NCBI RefSeq assembly: GCF_024971095.1
Contig: NZ_CP069717.1
Location: 1,488,001 to 1,552,000 of the forward strand
From: Microbacterium neungamense
GTDB lineage: Bacteria; Actinomycetota; Actinomycetes; Actinomycetales; Microbacteriaceae
DNA length: 64,000 bases
Reading direction: 5' to 3'
Positions 29,928-41,469 of the stretch are shown here, in pieces; position 1 is the stretch's first letter, and each line of letters starts with the position of its first letter. Below the pieces are notes generated by a model. The model saw only the letters and a list, made by a program, of their open reading frames with translations, searched no databases and was not told where the DNA came from. A program made the position numbers and the translations under genes.

Positions 29928-30830
29928 TCAGCCGAGGTCGGCGTCGTCGTCGGCCTCGCCGCGGACCATGGCGACCCAGCGGTTCAGATAGAGGGCTCCC
30001 GCCTCGTCGTGGATGAGCGAGGAGTGGTGACGCACCGGGTACGGCGTCGACGGCACCCCGTCGCCCGGACGGACGTCGACGTGCACGACGTCGTGTCCGT
30101 TGTCGTAGAGCCAGTCCGACATCGCGTAGTCGGTGCGCGAGTCGCCCAGCGTGCGCCAGCGCCGAGGCAGCGGGATGCCCTCCTCGGCGAGGAACGAGAG
30201 CATGAGGCTGGCGCCGCGGTCCTTGCCGAGACGGTTCGACTCGATGTCGGTGGAGATGATCGTCGGGTCGATGCGGTAGCGGATCCGCCCCTCGGCATCC
30301 GCAGCCCGCCGCCCCTCCCACTCGTAGCCGAGGCCGTGCCGGCGCATCAGCGCGGCGATCGCCTCGTTCAGCTGGGGCTGCCGGTCCCGGAACTCGCGAT
30401 TGGGGATGTCGGTGAGCTGCTCGACGGAGATCATCGCCCGCTTGGTGTCGTCGAAGAAGACGAGGTCGGCGAAGTCGGTGCGCACCAGCTGCTCCATGTC
30501 GCGGGCGAACGCCTCCGGCATCCGCAGGTTCTCGTCGACCGTCACCTCGCCGGCACCCGCCGCCGTGATGCGCATCCACACGGCGCCTTTCTCGCAGATG
30601 CCCCACAGGCGCGCGTCGTCGCCGAGCCCCTCCGCCACCAGCAGCGGGATCACCTGGTCGCGGAGGAAGGCGTCCGAGCGGCCGGTGTTGAAGGCGATCG
30701 GGATGCCGCGGTTCGCGAGCTCGGCGAGATCGCGGGCGATGCTCGGGATCGCGATCGAGCGGGTCACCGGGCTGGCGATGGGTCCGTCGACGTCGAGGAG
30801 GAGGCCGAGGGGCGGGGTCGGGATGCTCAC
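29928..30830 (-). CDS. HAD family hydrolase (Cof/sucrose-phosphatase-like)
   Basis: 300 aa. HAD motif 1 is LLLDVDGPIAS (DxDG), motif 2 AFNTGRSD, the Lys in NRLGKDRGASLML and motif 4 TLGDSRTDYAMSDWL. The large C2-type cap between residues 85 and 195 fits sugar-phosphate or phosphoglycolate phosphatases of the Cof subfamily. Start GTG 30830 has both GGAGGG and a TAGGAT -10 box 7 bases upstream. Substrate unknown. Confidence 0.85.
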   Translation of the reverse strand: MSIPTPPLGLLLDVDGPIASPVTRSIAIPSIARDLAELANRGIPIAFNTGRSDAFLRDQVIPLLVAEGLGDDARLWGICEKGAVWMRITAAGAGEVTVDENLRMPEAFARDMEQLVRTDFADLVFFDDTKRAMISVEQLTDIPNREFRDRQPQLNEAIAALMRRHGLGYEWEGRRAADAEGRIRYRIDPTIISTDIESNRLGKDRGASLMLSFLAEEGIPLPRRWRTLGDSRTDYAMSDWLYDNGHDVVHVDVRPGDGVPSTPYPVRHHSSLIHDEAGALYLNRWVAMVRGEADDDADLG

Positions 30831-30837
30831 CCCTCCG

Positions 30838-30843
30838 ATCCTA
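30838..30843 (-). promoter_or_regulatory. -10 box of the HAD hydrolase gene
   Basis: TAGGAT on the minus strand, 7 bases before the GTG at 30830, within the palindrome ATCCTAGGAT region. Confidence 0.5.
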
Positions 30844-30914
30844 GGAGGGGATCCTAGGATCGGATCCCAGCAGGGCGCGAGCGGACGCTCCGCATGATTC
30901 CGCCCGATCGGCCG

Positions 30915-32279
30915 TCACTCCCGCTCGTGCGCGAGCAGCCAGGAGTAGATGTCGTCGCCCTCGCTGCCGCTGTACGCCTGATCCCAGCCCTCGTGCCCGA
31001 GCTCGGCGTAGATCGACAGCATCGCACTGTCGGGCGTCGCTCCCGGGCATCCGCTCACCGCCCCGACGGTGTCCACGCTGCCGGCCGGGTTCACGACATC
31101 GTCGAACTCGCCGTGGATCGCCCAGACCGGCACCTCCGCGAGTCCGCATCCGACGGTCGACCATGCCGGCCTGCCGTCGCCCGCGATGGGCACGGCGGCG
31201 GCGACCTGCTCGTCGCCGTACGCGGCGAGGTATTCCCAGACCCCGAAGGCCCCGCACGAGAGCCCGGTGACGTACACGCGATCGGGGTCGACGTCGTACT
31301 CGGTCGTCGCGTACGCGATGAAGTCGTGCAGCTCCTGCGGCGTGGTGCACGGCGACTGCGGCGGATGGCCGAGGTCGTGCTGGAGCTGCATGACGCAGGA
31401 TCCCGGCCACTCCGCGCCGTCGCACGACTCGGCGCCCGGCAGCCCCGGTGGCTGCTCGACGTGCTGCGTCGACAGCACGACGAAGTCGCGATCGAGCGGC
31501 CACCCGCCGATGTCGATGAACCGCGGGATGCCCGTCCAGAGCAGACGGTCCAGGGCCTCGGCGGAGCCGTCGCCGTTCTCGCCGTAGCCGTTGGCTGTGA
31601 CGAGCAGCGGACTGCCCCCGTCGACCGTGCCGTAGGACGGCGGCAGGTATTCGTAGTACCCCATCGACGCCTCGGTCGAACCGAGCGGATGCGGCGTGTG
31701 CCGCTCCCCCGAGCCGGTGCCGATGACCGGCTCGACGATCGCGCACAGATCGGCGTCGAATCCGGGGTGCGGCCCGGCGATGTCCGCGCCGAGGAATTCG
31801 AAGGCGCCGGTCGCCGTGTCGACAGTGAAGGTGAAGGTGATGTTCCCGCGGTCGCGGGTGAGCACGCGGTCGTCGGCCGAGACGACGAACGGCTGGCCGA
31901 GCTGCTGGGCCGTCACCTCGTACACCGAGCCGCCGAGCGGCGTGATCCGCAGATCCTTCGCGAGGAAGCGTCCCGACGTCGTGAACGAGTCGCCGTCGGC
32001 GCTCGTCCAGGTGTTGATGAACTCCACGTTCGCGTGCGTCAGGGGGAGGTCACCGCCCTGCGGATTCGTGCGCTCCAGCATCCGGCTGGTCACCTCGCCG
32101 TCCACCTGGAGCGGATGCCCGCAGTCCCAGTTCACGAACGAGTACCTCTCCGTGCTCTCCTCCGGGCCGGCCGCGGCCGCGCCCGCCGGCACCAGCATGA
32201 CGCCGGCGACGGCGGCCGCCAGTGCCAGCCGCCCGGCATGCCGCCGGGACGGGAAGAATTCGACCGTTTCGCGCATCAT
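30915..32279 (-). CDS. secreted esterase/depolymerase-like serine hydrolase
   Basis: 454 aa. A signal peptide (RRHAGRLALAAAVAGVMLVP, cleavage near AAA-GPEE) precedes a beta-rich N-terminal domain (about 35-185) and an alpha/beta hydrolase domain. The nucleophile elbow is VTGLSCGAFG, the acid IHGEFDDVV and the His ELGHEGW. Several cysteines fit an extracytoplasmic protein. It resembles PHB-depolymerase/feruloyl-esterase-like (LpqC) hydrolases; the substrate is unproven. ATG 32279 is the first of two adjacent ATGs. About 190 bp upstream, to comEC, holds nothing I can identify. Confidence 0.85.
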   Translation of the reverse strand: MMRETVEFFPSRRHAGRLALAAAVAGVMLVPAGAAAAGPEESTERYSFVNWDCGHPLQVDGEVTSRMLERTNPQGGDLPLTHANVEFINTWTSADGDSFTTSGRFLAKDLRITPLGGSVYEVTAQQLGQPFVVSADDRVLTRDRGNITFTFTVDTATGAFEFLGADIAGPHPGFDADLCAIVEPVIGTGSGERHTPHPLGSTEASMGYYEYLPPSYGTVDGGSPLLVTANGYGENGDGSAEALDRLLWTGIPRFIDIGGWPLDRDFVVLSTQHVEQPPGLPGAESCDGAEWPGSCVMQLQHDLGHPPQSPCTTPQELHDFIAYATTEYDVDPDRVYVTGLSCGAFGVWEYLAAYGDEQVAAAVPIAGDGRPAWSTVGCGLAEVPVWAIHGEFDDVVNPAGSVDTVGAVSGCPGATPDSAMLSIYAELGHEGWDQAYSGSEGDDIYSWLLAHERE

Positions 32280-32469
32280 GACGCACCGCCTCGACTCGAG
32301 GAGAACATGTGGCCGAGTGCCTGCGTCCTGGTCTCCGGGCGTCCCGCGATGACATCCGCGGATCCCCGTGAAGTCAGCCCCCAGAGCAACCTCGAGTGGA
32401 GTCTCCTCGGGCTGTGCACCCGTGTCAAGGGCTTCCCGATCCGAGCGCGGATGCCGGGCGATCAGGCGG

Positions 32470-34824
32470 TCATCCGCCGCCGGGCACGGGTGTGGGAGAC
32501 GGATGCTGTTCCGCCTGCCGCTCCGCCCATACCGCCAGTGCCCCGTCCTCGAGGGCGAGGAGGATCCGGCCCTGCAGGTCGGTGCGGAGGACGCGGGACC
32601 CGAGCGAGGCGGCGGTCGCGAGCGCCTCGGCGCGCGGATGCCCGTAGTCGTTGCCGGCGCCGGCGCTGAACAGCGCCACCCGCCCTCGCGCCTCCTGGTA
32701 CAGAGCCGGCTCCTGGTCCGCGCTGCCGTGGTGCGCGACCTTGACGATGTCGTACGGTCCTCGCAGGCGCCCGCTCGACAGCAGCATCCGCTGCGGCGAC
32801 GCCGAGAGGTCACCGAGCAGCAGGGTGCGCGGCACCTCTCCCCCGCCGATCTCGACCACCACGCTGGCGTCGTTCCCGGGCGGGAAGGCGCGCGAGTCGC
32901 GCACCGGCCACAGCACGCGCCACGACGCCTCGCCCAGGGTGCCGGACATCCCGGCGGCGCCGTGGGTCGCCACCGCGCCGGCCGCGGTGAGGCCGGCGAT
33001 CAGCCGCTCGTCGTCGGCGCTGCCGAACGGACCGTGCAGCACCGCGCCGACCCGCCCTCGGACCGCGTCCACCCCGCCGGCGTGGTCGAGATCGAAGTGG
33101 GTGAGCACCAAGACGTCGATCCGCGCGATGCCGAGCGCGGACAGGCAGGCCGAGAGCGGTTCCGGCGCCGGACCGGTGTCGATGAGCGCGACGCGGTCGG
33201 CGGAGCGGATCACCAGGGCGTCGCCCTGGCCGACGTCGCAGGCTGCGACGCTCCAGCCGTCCGGTGCGGTCATCCCGGCCAGGGGCCCGGTGAGCAGCAT
33301 CCGTGCCCCGCCGAGCGCGAGCACCGTGACCAGCACGAGCGCCGACGCCGCCCGCAGCCGGTCGAGGCCGTGCCGCAGCAGCACCCCGCACACGGCCGCG
33401 CTGACGGCGGCGACGAGCAGCGCCGTCACCGGGCCCGGTGGCACGGCGAAGGTCGCGCCCGGGAGTGCGGCGGTGGTGATCGCCGTCGCCGCGATCCAGG
33501 ATGCCGGAAGCCACGCCGCCGCGGCGAGGAGGTCCGCGATCGGGGGCACGGCGCCGGCCAGGCATGCCAGCAGGCCGATGACGGTGGCGACCGGAGCCGC
33601 GGGTGCGGCGAGCAGGTTGGCCGCGACGCCGACCAGCGACTGCTCCTCGGAGAACAGGGCGATGATCGGCCCGCACACCAGCTGCGCGGCCACCGGCACC
33701 GAGAGCGCCAGGGCGAGCGGCTCCGGCATCCAGCGCCGCAGACCGTCCATCAGCGGGCCCGCGAGGAGGAGCAGCGCCGCGGTGGCGGCGGCCGACAGCG
33801 CGAAACCCGGCGTGGCGGCGAGCCACGGGTCGGCGACGAGGATGACCGTGACGGCCAGCGAAAGCATCCCCAGCCCGGCGCTCGGACGGCCCAGCAGGAT
33901 GCTGAGCATCGCCAGCGCGGCCATCACGCCCGCCCGCACCACGCTCGGCTCCGGGGTGACCAGCACGATGAACGCCCCGAGCGCCCCGAGCGCCAGCACG
34001 ACCCGCAGCCAGCGCGCCCCGCCGCACAGCGCGACGAGCCAGAACACCGCCGCGACGACGATCGCGCAGTTCGCCCCGGACACCGCCGTGAGATGGCTGA
34101 GGCCGGATGCCCGCATCGCGGCGTTCAGCTCCTCCCCGACCGCCCGGGTGTCGCCGACCGCGAGGCCGGGAAGGAGCGCGGCGCCGGGCGGCGGCAGGCC
34201 TCTTGCGCGCTCGAGGAAGTCCGCGCGGACGCCGGCCGCGACCCCGAAGACACCGGATGCCGGGCGGACGACGTGCGCCTCGGAGCCGAAGAGGATCAGC
34301 GCGGCCCGCTCCCCCGGATCGGCCGCGGCGGTCTCCGCGACGACGCGCACGGTCGCGCCCAGCTCGATGCCCGGCTGCGGATCGACGCCCACGCGCACCG
34401 GCGCGCTGACCGGCGACGCCCGCGCGGGCGGTCCTGCCCGCAGCGTCTGCGCATCGAACCACACCCGCCCGTCCCGGCCGAAGGACGCCGAGGACGTCAC
34501 GACCGCGGTGATCTCGGTCACGCGGCCGTCGAACCGCGCCACCGCCTCGCGGGCGGGCTGCGCCAGCGTCACCGACACGGCTGCCGCCGCGCAGCCGAGC
34601 AGCACGAGGGCGACCAGGCCGCGCCGCCACGGTGCGGCGAGCACCCAGCCGGCCGCGAGTGCACCGCATCCGATTGCCAGGGGCGGCGCCGCCGCGGGAG
34701 CGAGCACGCAGGCGAGCGCCACGCCCCACACCGCGGCGGCGAGGACGGTGCTGCGCAGGTCGAGGCCCTGGGTGCCGAGCAGGCGCCTCCGTCCCGCGTC
34801 CGTCTCCGCCCGGCCGGCGCTCAT
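32470..34824 (-). CDS. comEC: ComEC/Rec2 family DNA-uptake channel protein
   Basis: 784 aa. Hydrophobic N-terminal helices and a DUF4131-like OB region (RFDGRVTEITAVVTSS) lead to the competence domain (GLAVGDTRAV, SGLSHLTAVSGANCAIV) with about ten helices. A C-terminal metallo-beta-lactamase domain has LTHFDLDHAGG and VKVAHHGSADQEP. That domain may act as a nuclease on incoming DNA. It overlaps comEA by 4 bp. The pair is the conserved uptake core found in many actinobacteria not known to be naturally competent. Confidence 0.94.
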   Translation of the reverse strand: MSAGRAETDAGRRRLLGTQGLDLRSTVLAAAVWGVALACVLAPAAAPPLAIGCGALAAGWVLAAPWRRGLVALVLLGCAAAAVSVTLAQPAREAVARFDGRVTEITAVVTSSASFGRDGRVWFDAQTLRAGPPARASPVSAPVRVGVDPQPGIELGATVRVVAETAAADPGERAALILFGSEAHVVRPASGVFGVAAGVRADFLERARGLPPPGAALLPGLAVGDTRAVGEELNAAMRASGLSHLTAVSGANCAIVVAAVFWLVALCGGARWLRVVLALGALGAFIVLVTPEPSVVRAGVMAALAMLSILLGRPSAGLGMLSLAVTVILVADPWLAATPGFALSAAATAALLLLAGPLMDGLRRWMPEPLALALSVPVAAQLVCGPIIALFSEEQSLVGVAANLLAAPAAPVATVIGLLACLAGAVPPIADLLAAAAWLPASWIAATAITTAALPGATFAVPPGPVTALLVAAVSAAVCGVLLRHGLDRLRAASALVLVTVLALGGARMLLTGPLAGMTAPDGWSVAACDVGQGDALVIRSADRVALIDTGPAPEPLSACLSALGIARIDVLVLTHFDLDHAGGVDAVRGRVGAVLHGPFGSADDERLIAGLTAAGAVATHGAAGMSGTLGEASWRVLWPVRDSRAFPPGNDASVVVEIGGGEVPRTLLLGDLSASPQRMLLSSGRLRGPYDIVKVAHHGSADQEPALYQEARGRVALFSAGAGNDYGHPRAEALATAASLGSRVLRTDLQGRILLALEDGALAVWAERQAEQHPSPTPVPGGG

Positions 34825-35492
34825 ACCCGCACCAGATCCCGGATGCCGTCGAGCAGCTTCTCGCCGATCCCGGGCACGGCGAGCAGGTCGTCGACCGAGG
34901 TGAACCGGCCGTTCTCCTCGCGCCAGGAGACGATCCGCGCCGCCAGGGCCGGGCCGATGCGCGGCAGGGTCTCCAGCGCCGCCGCATCGGCGGTGTTCAG
35001 GTCGAGCAGACCGCCGGTCGCACCGGCGCCCGGACCGCCCGGCGTGCCCCCGCCCGCGCCCGGTGCCGCGCCGGGACCGCTGGCCGCGGCATCCGCTCCC
35101 TGCGCGGGCACGAAGACCTGCTCGCCGTCGGTCAGCGGCCGCGCCAGGTTGACCGCGCGCAGATCGGCGGTCTCCAGGGTGCCGCCGGCCGCGGCGAGAG
35201 CGTCGACGAGCCGGGCATCCGGCTCCAGGATGTACAGCCCGGGCGCGGCGACCTCACCGAGCACGTGCACGTAGATCTCGGCGCCGCGGATCTCCGCACC
35301 CTGGTCCGCGGAGGCACCGGCCCCCGCGGCATCCAGCGGCACGGTCTCGGACGGCGCGGCCTGCCCGCGCAGCAGGCCCCAGCCCACCGCGGCGGACAGC
35401 ACCACGAGCCCGATCGTGACCGCCGCGCCGACCCCCAGCCGCAGCCGCGACCGCGGGGGCGGCTCTGCGGCGGGGGCATCCGAGGGTGGCAC
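34821..35492 (-). CDS. comEA: competence protein ComEA (DNA-binding, helix-hairpin-helix)
   Basis: 223 aa. An N-terminal cytosolic basic segment and one transmembrane helix (VTIGLVVLSAAVGWGLLRG) are followed by an SLBB-like domain (IYVHVLGEVAAPGLYILEPD), a Gly/Pro linker, and a C-terminal double HhH: LNTADAAALETLPRIGPALA and DDLLAVPGIGEKLLDGI. It binds DNA outside the membrane and hands it to ComEC. Two GTGs are adjacent (35495, 35492); 35492 has the 6-base spacing to TAGTGT. Confidence 0.93.
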   Translation of the reverse strand: MPPSDAPAAEPPPRSRLRLGVGAAVTIGLVVLSAAVGWGLLRGQAAPSETVPLDAAGAGASADQGAEIRGAEIYVHVLGEVAAPGLYILEPDARLVDALAAAGGTLETADLRAVNLARPLTDGEQVFVPAQGADAAASGPGAAPGAGGGTPGGPGAGATGGLLDLNTADAAALETLPRIGPALAARIVSWREENGRFTSVDDLLAVPGIGEKLLDGIRDLVRV

Positions 35493-35498
35493 CACGCC

Positions 35499-35504
35499 AC
35501 ACTA
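35499..35504 (-). promoter_or_regulatory. -10 box of leaderless comEA-comEC mRNA
   Basis: TAGTGT on the minus strand; 6 bases to the GTG at 35492 (3 to the GTG at 35495). Confidence 0.55.
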
Positions 35505-35618
35505 GGCACGCGTTCGACGCGCTCGGCCGCGCGAACCCGCGCCCTGTTCACAACTCGCCGTGGCGGCGGGATTGTGCAGGATGAACCGGGCGTGACCGTG
35601 CGGGAGGAGCTGGGAGCG

Positions 35619-38195
<2,577 letters not shown>

Positions 38196-38267
38196 GGAAC
38201 GGCCAATCTACGGATGCGGACAGCCCGGTGAGACGGGAGATTCCAGGGTATCGCGTCCCGGTGTCGG

Positions 38268-38306
38268 GCGTTTCGTCTGCCTGTCGAAGGGCGCTCAACG
38301 ACCGGG
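38268..38306. repeat. chimeric copy of repeat families 1 and 2
   Basis: GCGTTTCGTCT (family 2 end), then GCCTGTCGAAGGG (family 1 core), then CGCTCAACGACCGGG (family 2 other end). It supplies the pabB stop codon (38297-38295). Confidence 0.7.
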
Positions 38307-39644
38307 CGGGGCCCAATCGGGTGGGAGGGTGGCGCCGAGGGCGGCGAGCGGGGCGCGCGCCTTCGTGGCGACCTCGGCCGCCTCGGCCGCGGCATCCGAC
38401 AGCCACGTGATGCCGCCCCCGGCTCCGACGTACGCCTCGTCGCCCTCGAAGACGATCGAACGGATCACCATCGCGAGGTCGGCCGTGCCGTCCAGGCCGA
38501 CGTGCCCGAAGCAGCCCGAGTACACCCCGCGCGGTCCCCGCTCCAGTTCGTGCAGGATCGTCATCGCCGACAGCTTCGGCGCGCCGGTCATGCTGCCCGC
38601 CGGGAAGGCGGCGTCGCACAGCTCCCCGAAGGTGACCCCGGGGCGCAGCCGCGCGCTCACCGTGCTGACCAGCTGATGCACCGCCGGGTACGACTCGACC
38701 TCCCACAGGCGCTCGACGCGCACGGATCCGGGCTGCCCGATGTGCGACAGGTCGTTGCGCATCAGGTCGACGATCATGACGTTCTCCGCGCGCTCCTTCT
38801 CACTCGCCCGCAGCTCGCGTGCCAGATCGTCGTCCTCCGCCGGGGTCGCGCCGCGCGGGCGCGTGCCCTTGATCGGGCTGGTGCGCACCACGCCGCCGGC
38901 GACCTCGAGGAACTGCTCGGGGCTCGCGCTGGCGAGACAGCGATCCCCGATCCGCAGGAACCCGCCGTGGTGCGAGGGCGTGGCGCGGCGCAGCCGCCGG
39001 TACGCGTGGATCGGGTCGCCGGCATCCGCGACCGTGAAGCGGGTCGTGAGGCACAGCTGGTAGGCGTCGCCGCAGCGGATCGCCTCGCGGCAGCGCTCGA
39101 CCAGCGCGACGTACTCCGGCACCGTATGGCGGGCGGATGCGGATGCCGGGGGCGCGGCCGGCGGCGGCGGGACGACCGCGTCGAGCGCACGCTCGACGGC
39201 GGCGCTCCAGGCGTCGAGCTCCCCCGCCTCGGCGAGCGCCCACACGGCGCGGCGTTCGTGGTCGATCGCGACGGCGCGGTGCACGGCGATCCACGAGGGG
39301 ACGCGCAGGCCCGGCGCTGTCGGCGCGCCGGCGCGGGCCGCCCCGTCCTCGTAGTCGAGCCAGCCCACCCAGCCGCCGCGGAACGGGACGGCGGCGGGCA
39401 AGGGCGCCCCGGCATCGGCATCCGCGTCTCCGTCGCGACCGGGCGCGGCGAGCACGGTCTCCCGCACGACGTCGGCGTCGGATTCCGCCACGCCGCTGCC
39501 GAGGATGCTCCATCCCCGCGCGGCATCCGACCCGGCGTCCAGCCAGAACGCGGCGGACTCCCCGGCGCACAGGGCGACGAACAGGTTCTCGGGGTCGCCC
39601 CAGCCGTGGATCGGGCGCGCGGAGAGCGTCGAAGGAGCGGGCAC
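38295..39644 (-). CDS. pabB: aminodeoxychorismate synthase component I
   Basis: 449 aa chorismate-binding enzyme. The signature PIKGTRPRG with the Lys typical of PabB, YQLCLTTRFTV, ENVMIVDLMRNDLSHIG and FPAGSMTGAPKLSAM are all present, and there is no glutaminase domain. It makes 4-amino-4-deoxychorismate for folate. PabB is favoured over TrpE by the PIKGT motif. I chose GTG 39644 (VPAPSTLSAR) because TACTCT lies exactly 6 bases upstream; GTG 39650 would abut the -10 box. The last residues PPGR and the stop come from a dispersed repeat. Confidence 0.88.
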   Translation of the reverse strand: MPAPSTLSARPIHGWGDPENLFVALCAGESAAFWLDAGSDAARGWSILGSGVAESDADVVRETVLAAPGRDGDADADAGAPLPAAVPFRGGWVGWLDYEDGAARAGAPTAPGLRVPSWIAVHRAVAIDHERRAVWALAEAGELDAWSAAVERALDAVVPPPPAAPPASASARHTVPEYVALVERCREAIRCGDAYQLCLTTRFTVADAGDPIHAYRRLRRATPSHHGGFLRIGDRCLASASPEQFLEVAGGVVRTSPIKGTRPRGATPAEDDDLARELRASEKERAENVMIVDLMRNDLSHIGQPGSVRVERLWEVESYPAVHQLVSTVSARLRPGVTFGELCDAAFPAGSMTGAPKLSAMTILHELERGPRGVYSGCFGHVGLDGTADLAMVIRSIVFEGDEAYVGAGGGITWLSDAAAEAAEVATKARAPLAALGATLPPDWAPPGR

Positions 39645-39650
39645 GTTCAC

Positions 39651-39656
39651 AGAGTA
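39651..39656 (-). promoter_or_regulatory. -10 box of leaderless pabB mRNA
   Basis: TACTCT on the minus strand, 6 bases, then the GTG at 39644. Back to back with the dedA-like gene promoter. Confidence 0.5.
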
Positions 39657-39674
39657 GAGGCCGGACAGGCGTCG

Positions 39675-39680
39675 TACGCT
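39675..39680 (+). promoter_or_regulatory. -10 box of leaderless DedA-family mRNA
   Basis: TACGCT, 6 bases (CATGGT), then the GTG at 39687. The ATG inside the spacer hits a stop after two codons. Confidence 0.55.
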
Positions 39681-39686
39681 CATGGT

Positions 39687-40349
39687 GTGAATGACGTCGT
39701 GCTGTGGGCCATCGAGGTCGTGCAGTCGGTCGATCCCCTCCTGCGCACGCTGCTCGCGGGTCTCGCGATCATGCTCGAGACCAGTGTGCTGATCGGTCTG
39801 CTCGTCCCCGGCGACACTGTCGTGCTCGTCGCCTCGATCGGGGTGGGCTCGCTGCCGGAGGGCGTCCTGCTCGGGATCACGGTGATCGTCGGCGCGCTCA
39901 TCGGCGAGTCGATCGGGTTCTGGCTGGGGCGCTGGATCGGACCGCACATCCGGCACTCGTGGCTCGGCCGGCGGATCGGCGAACGGCACTGGCAGCGCTC
40001 GGAGCTGTATCTCCGCCGCCGCGGCGGCATCGCGATCTTCCTGTCCCGCTTCCTGCCGGTGCTGCACTCGCTCGTGCCGCTGACCGTCGGGATGAGCGGC
40101 TTCGGCTACCGGCGGTTCCTCGCCTGGACCGTGCCGGCCTGCGTGCTGTGGGCCTGCGCCTATGTCGGGATCGGCTCCGCCGTCGCCGGCGGTTACAAGG
40201 AGCTCTCCCAGACCGTGCACTACGCCGGGTACCTGTTCGTCGGTGCGATCCTGCTGTTCCTCCTCGTCGCGGTGATCGCGAAGAAGGTCATCGCGCATCG
40301 CGAAGAGCGGCACATGTCCACCGCGGACGACCCCGCCGCGGAGGCGTGA
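39687..40349 (+). CDS. DedA family membrane protein
   Basis: 220 aa. Motifs of the DedA/SNARE-associated family: LVPGDTVVLVASI, GALIGESIGFWLGRWIG and FLSRFLPVLHSLVPLTVGMS, with about five hydrophobic segments. Some DedA members are undecaprenyl-phosphate or phospholipid flippases (family knowledge), which would fit cell-wall lipid recycling. The C-terminus is charged (KKVIAHREERHM). Start fixed by the -10 box. Confidence 0.9.
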   Translation: MNDVVLWAIEVVQSVDPLLRTLLAGLAIMLETSVLIGLLVPGDTVVLVASIGVGSLPEGVLLGITVIVGALIGESIGFWLGRWIGPHIRHSWLGRRIGERHWQRSELYLRRRGGIAIFLSRFLPVLHSLVPLTVGMSGFGYRRFLAWTVPACVLWACAYVGIGSAVAGGYKELSQTVHYAGYLFVGAILLFLLVAVIAKKVIAHREERHMSTADDPAAEA

Positions 40350-40399
40350 CCGTCCGGCCGCAGAGGCGCGACCGGCGCAGGCGTGAAAGACTGGGAGCG

Positions 40400-41428
40400 A
40401 TGTCCCCAGCCTCAGCGGCCAAGATCCACTGGTTCGCCCGACTCGAGCACCGCATCCACGTCTGGCGCGAGCGGCGCGCTCGCCGGCGCGGCCGTTCGGC
40501 GACCGTCGTTCCGTTCCCCGGGTACGGCGGCACCGGCTGGGTGCGGGTCGTCGGCCGGGTGCTGATCGTCCCGCCGCCGCGGAAGAACGCGGACGGCGAG
40601 CTGGCCAGCGTCCGCGGATGGCGCAGCTTCGCCGGCATCCCGGTCAGCTTCGCCGCCGTGCGCATCGAGATCGGCGGGCGCAGCCACGACGTGGTCGCCG
40701 ACCGCGGCGGCGTGATCGACGCCCGGATCGAGACGCACCTGGAGCCGGGCTGGCAGACCTTCACGATGTCGGTGGAGGGGCAGGAGCCGGTCGAGGCGAG
40801 CGTCTTCGTCGTCGCCGACGACATCCGCTTCGGCGTCGTCTGCGATGTGGACGACACCGTCATGGTCACCGCGCTCCCCCGACCGTTCATCGCCGCCTGG
40901 AACTCCTTCGTCGTCGACGAGCACGCCCGCATCCCGGTGCCCGGCATGTCGGTGCTGCTGGAGCAGATCATGCGCAGTCACCCCGGTGCTCCGATGATCT
41001 ACCTGTCCACCGGCGCCTGGAACATCGCCCCCACCCTGCGCCGCTTCCTCAGCCGCCACCTGTTCCCCGCCGGGGCGATGCTGCTCACCGACTGGGGCCC
41101 GACGCACGACCGCTGGTTCCGCAGCGGCCGCGAGCACAAGGCCCGCAACCTGCGTCGCCTGGCCGACGAGTTCCCCGGCATCCGCTGGCTGCTCATCGGC
41201 GACGACGGTCAGCATGACGAGGCGATCTACTCGGAGTTCCAGCGCGAGCATCCGGGTTCCGTTGCCGGCGTCGCAATCCGCCGGCTGCTCCCCGCCGAGG
41301 CGGTGCTCGCCGGCGGCCGCACCGAGGTGGAGGACCACTCCGGCGAAGGCGTGCCGTGGGTGAGCGCGGAGGACGGCGCCGGACTGCGCGAGCAGCTGAG
41401 CGCCGCCGGGCTCATCGACGCTCGCTGA
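40400..41428 (+). CDS. APP1-like phosphatase (DUF2183) family protein
   Basis: 342 aa. The C-terminal half holds the APP1 phosphatidate-phosphatase catalytic domain: FGVVCDVDDTVMVTALPRPF (DxDxT), PMIYLSTGAWN, a KARNLRRL Lys region and WLLIGDDGQHDE. The N-terminal half is a basic segment (ERRARRRGRSATVVPFPGYG) and a beta-rich domain. No signal peptide or clear membrane helix. Start ATG 40400 has GGGAG close upstream and an AAGACT 7 bases before. It follows the DedA gene by 50 bp, so phospholipid turnover is a reasonable shared theme (inference). Confidence 0.85.
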   Translation: MSPASAAKIHWFARLEHRIHVWRERRARRRGRSATVVPFPGYGGTGWVRVVGRVLIVPPPRKNADGELASVRGWRSFAGIPVSFAAVRIEIGGRSHDVVADRGGVIDARIETHLEPGWQTFTMSVEGQEPVEASVFVVADDIRFGVVCDVDDTVMVTALPRPFIAAWNSFVVDEHARIPVPGMSVLLEQIMRSHPGAPMIYLSTGAWNIAPTLRRFLSRHLFPAGAMLLTDWGPTHDRWFRSGREHKARNLRRLADEFPGIRWLLIGDDGQHDEAIYSEFQREHPGSVAGVAIRRLLPAEAVLAGGRTEVEDHSGEGVPWVSAEDGAGLREQLSAAGLIDAR

Positions 41429-41457
41429 ACTGATTCTCGGCCCGCGTCGCCGACACG

Positions 41458-41463
41458 TATCCT
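41458..41463 (+). promoter_or_regulatory. -10 box of leaderless mRNA
   Basis: TATCCT, 6 bases (CGTCTG), then the GTG at 41470. Confidence 0.6.
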
Positions 41464-41469
41464 CGTCTG

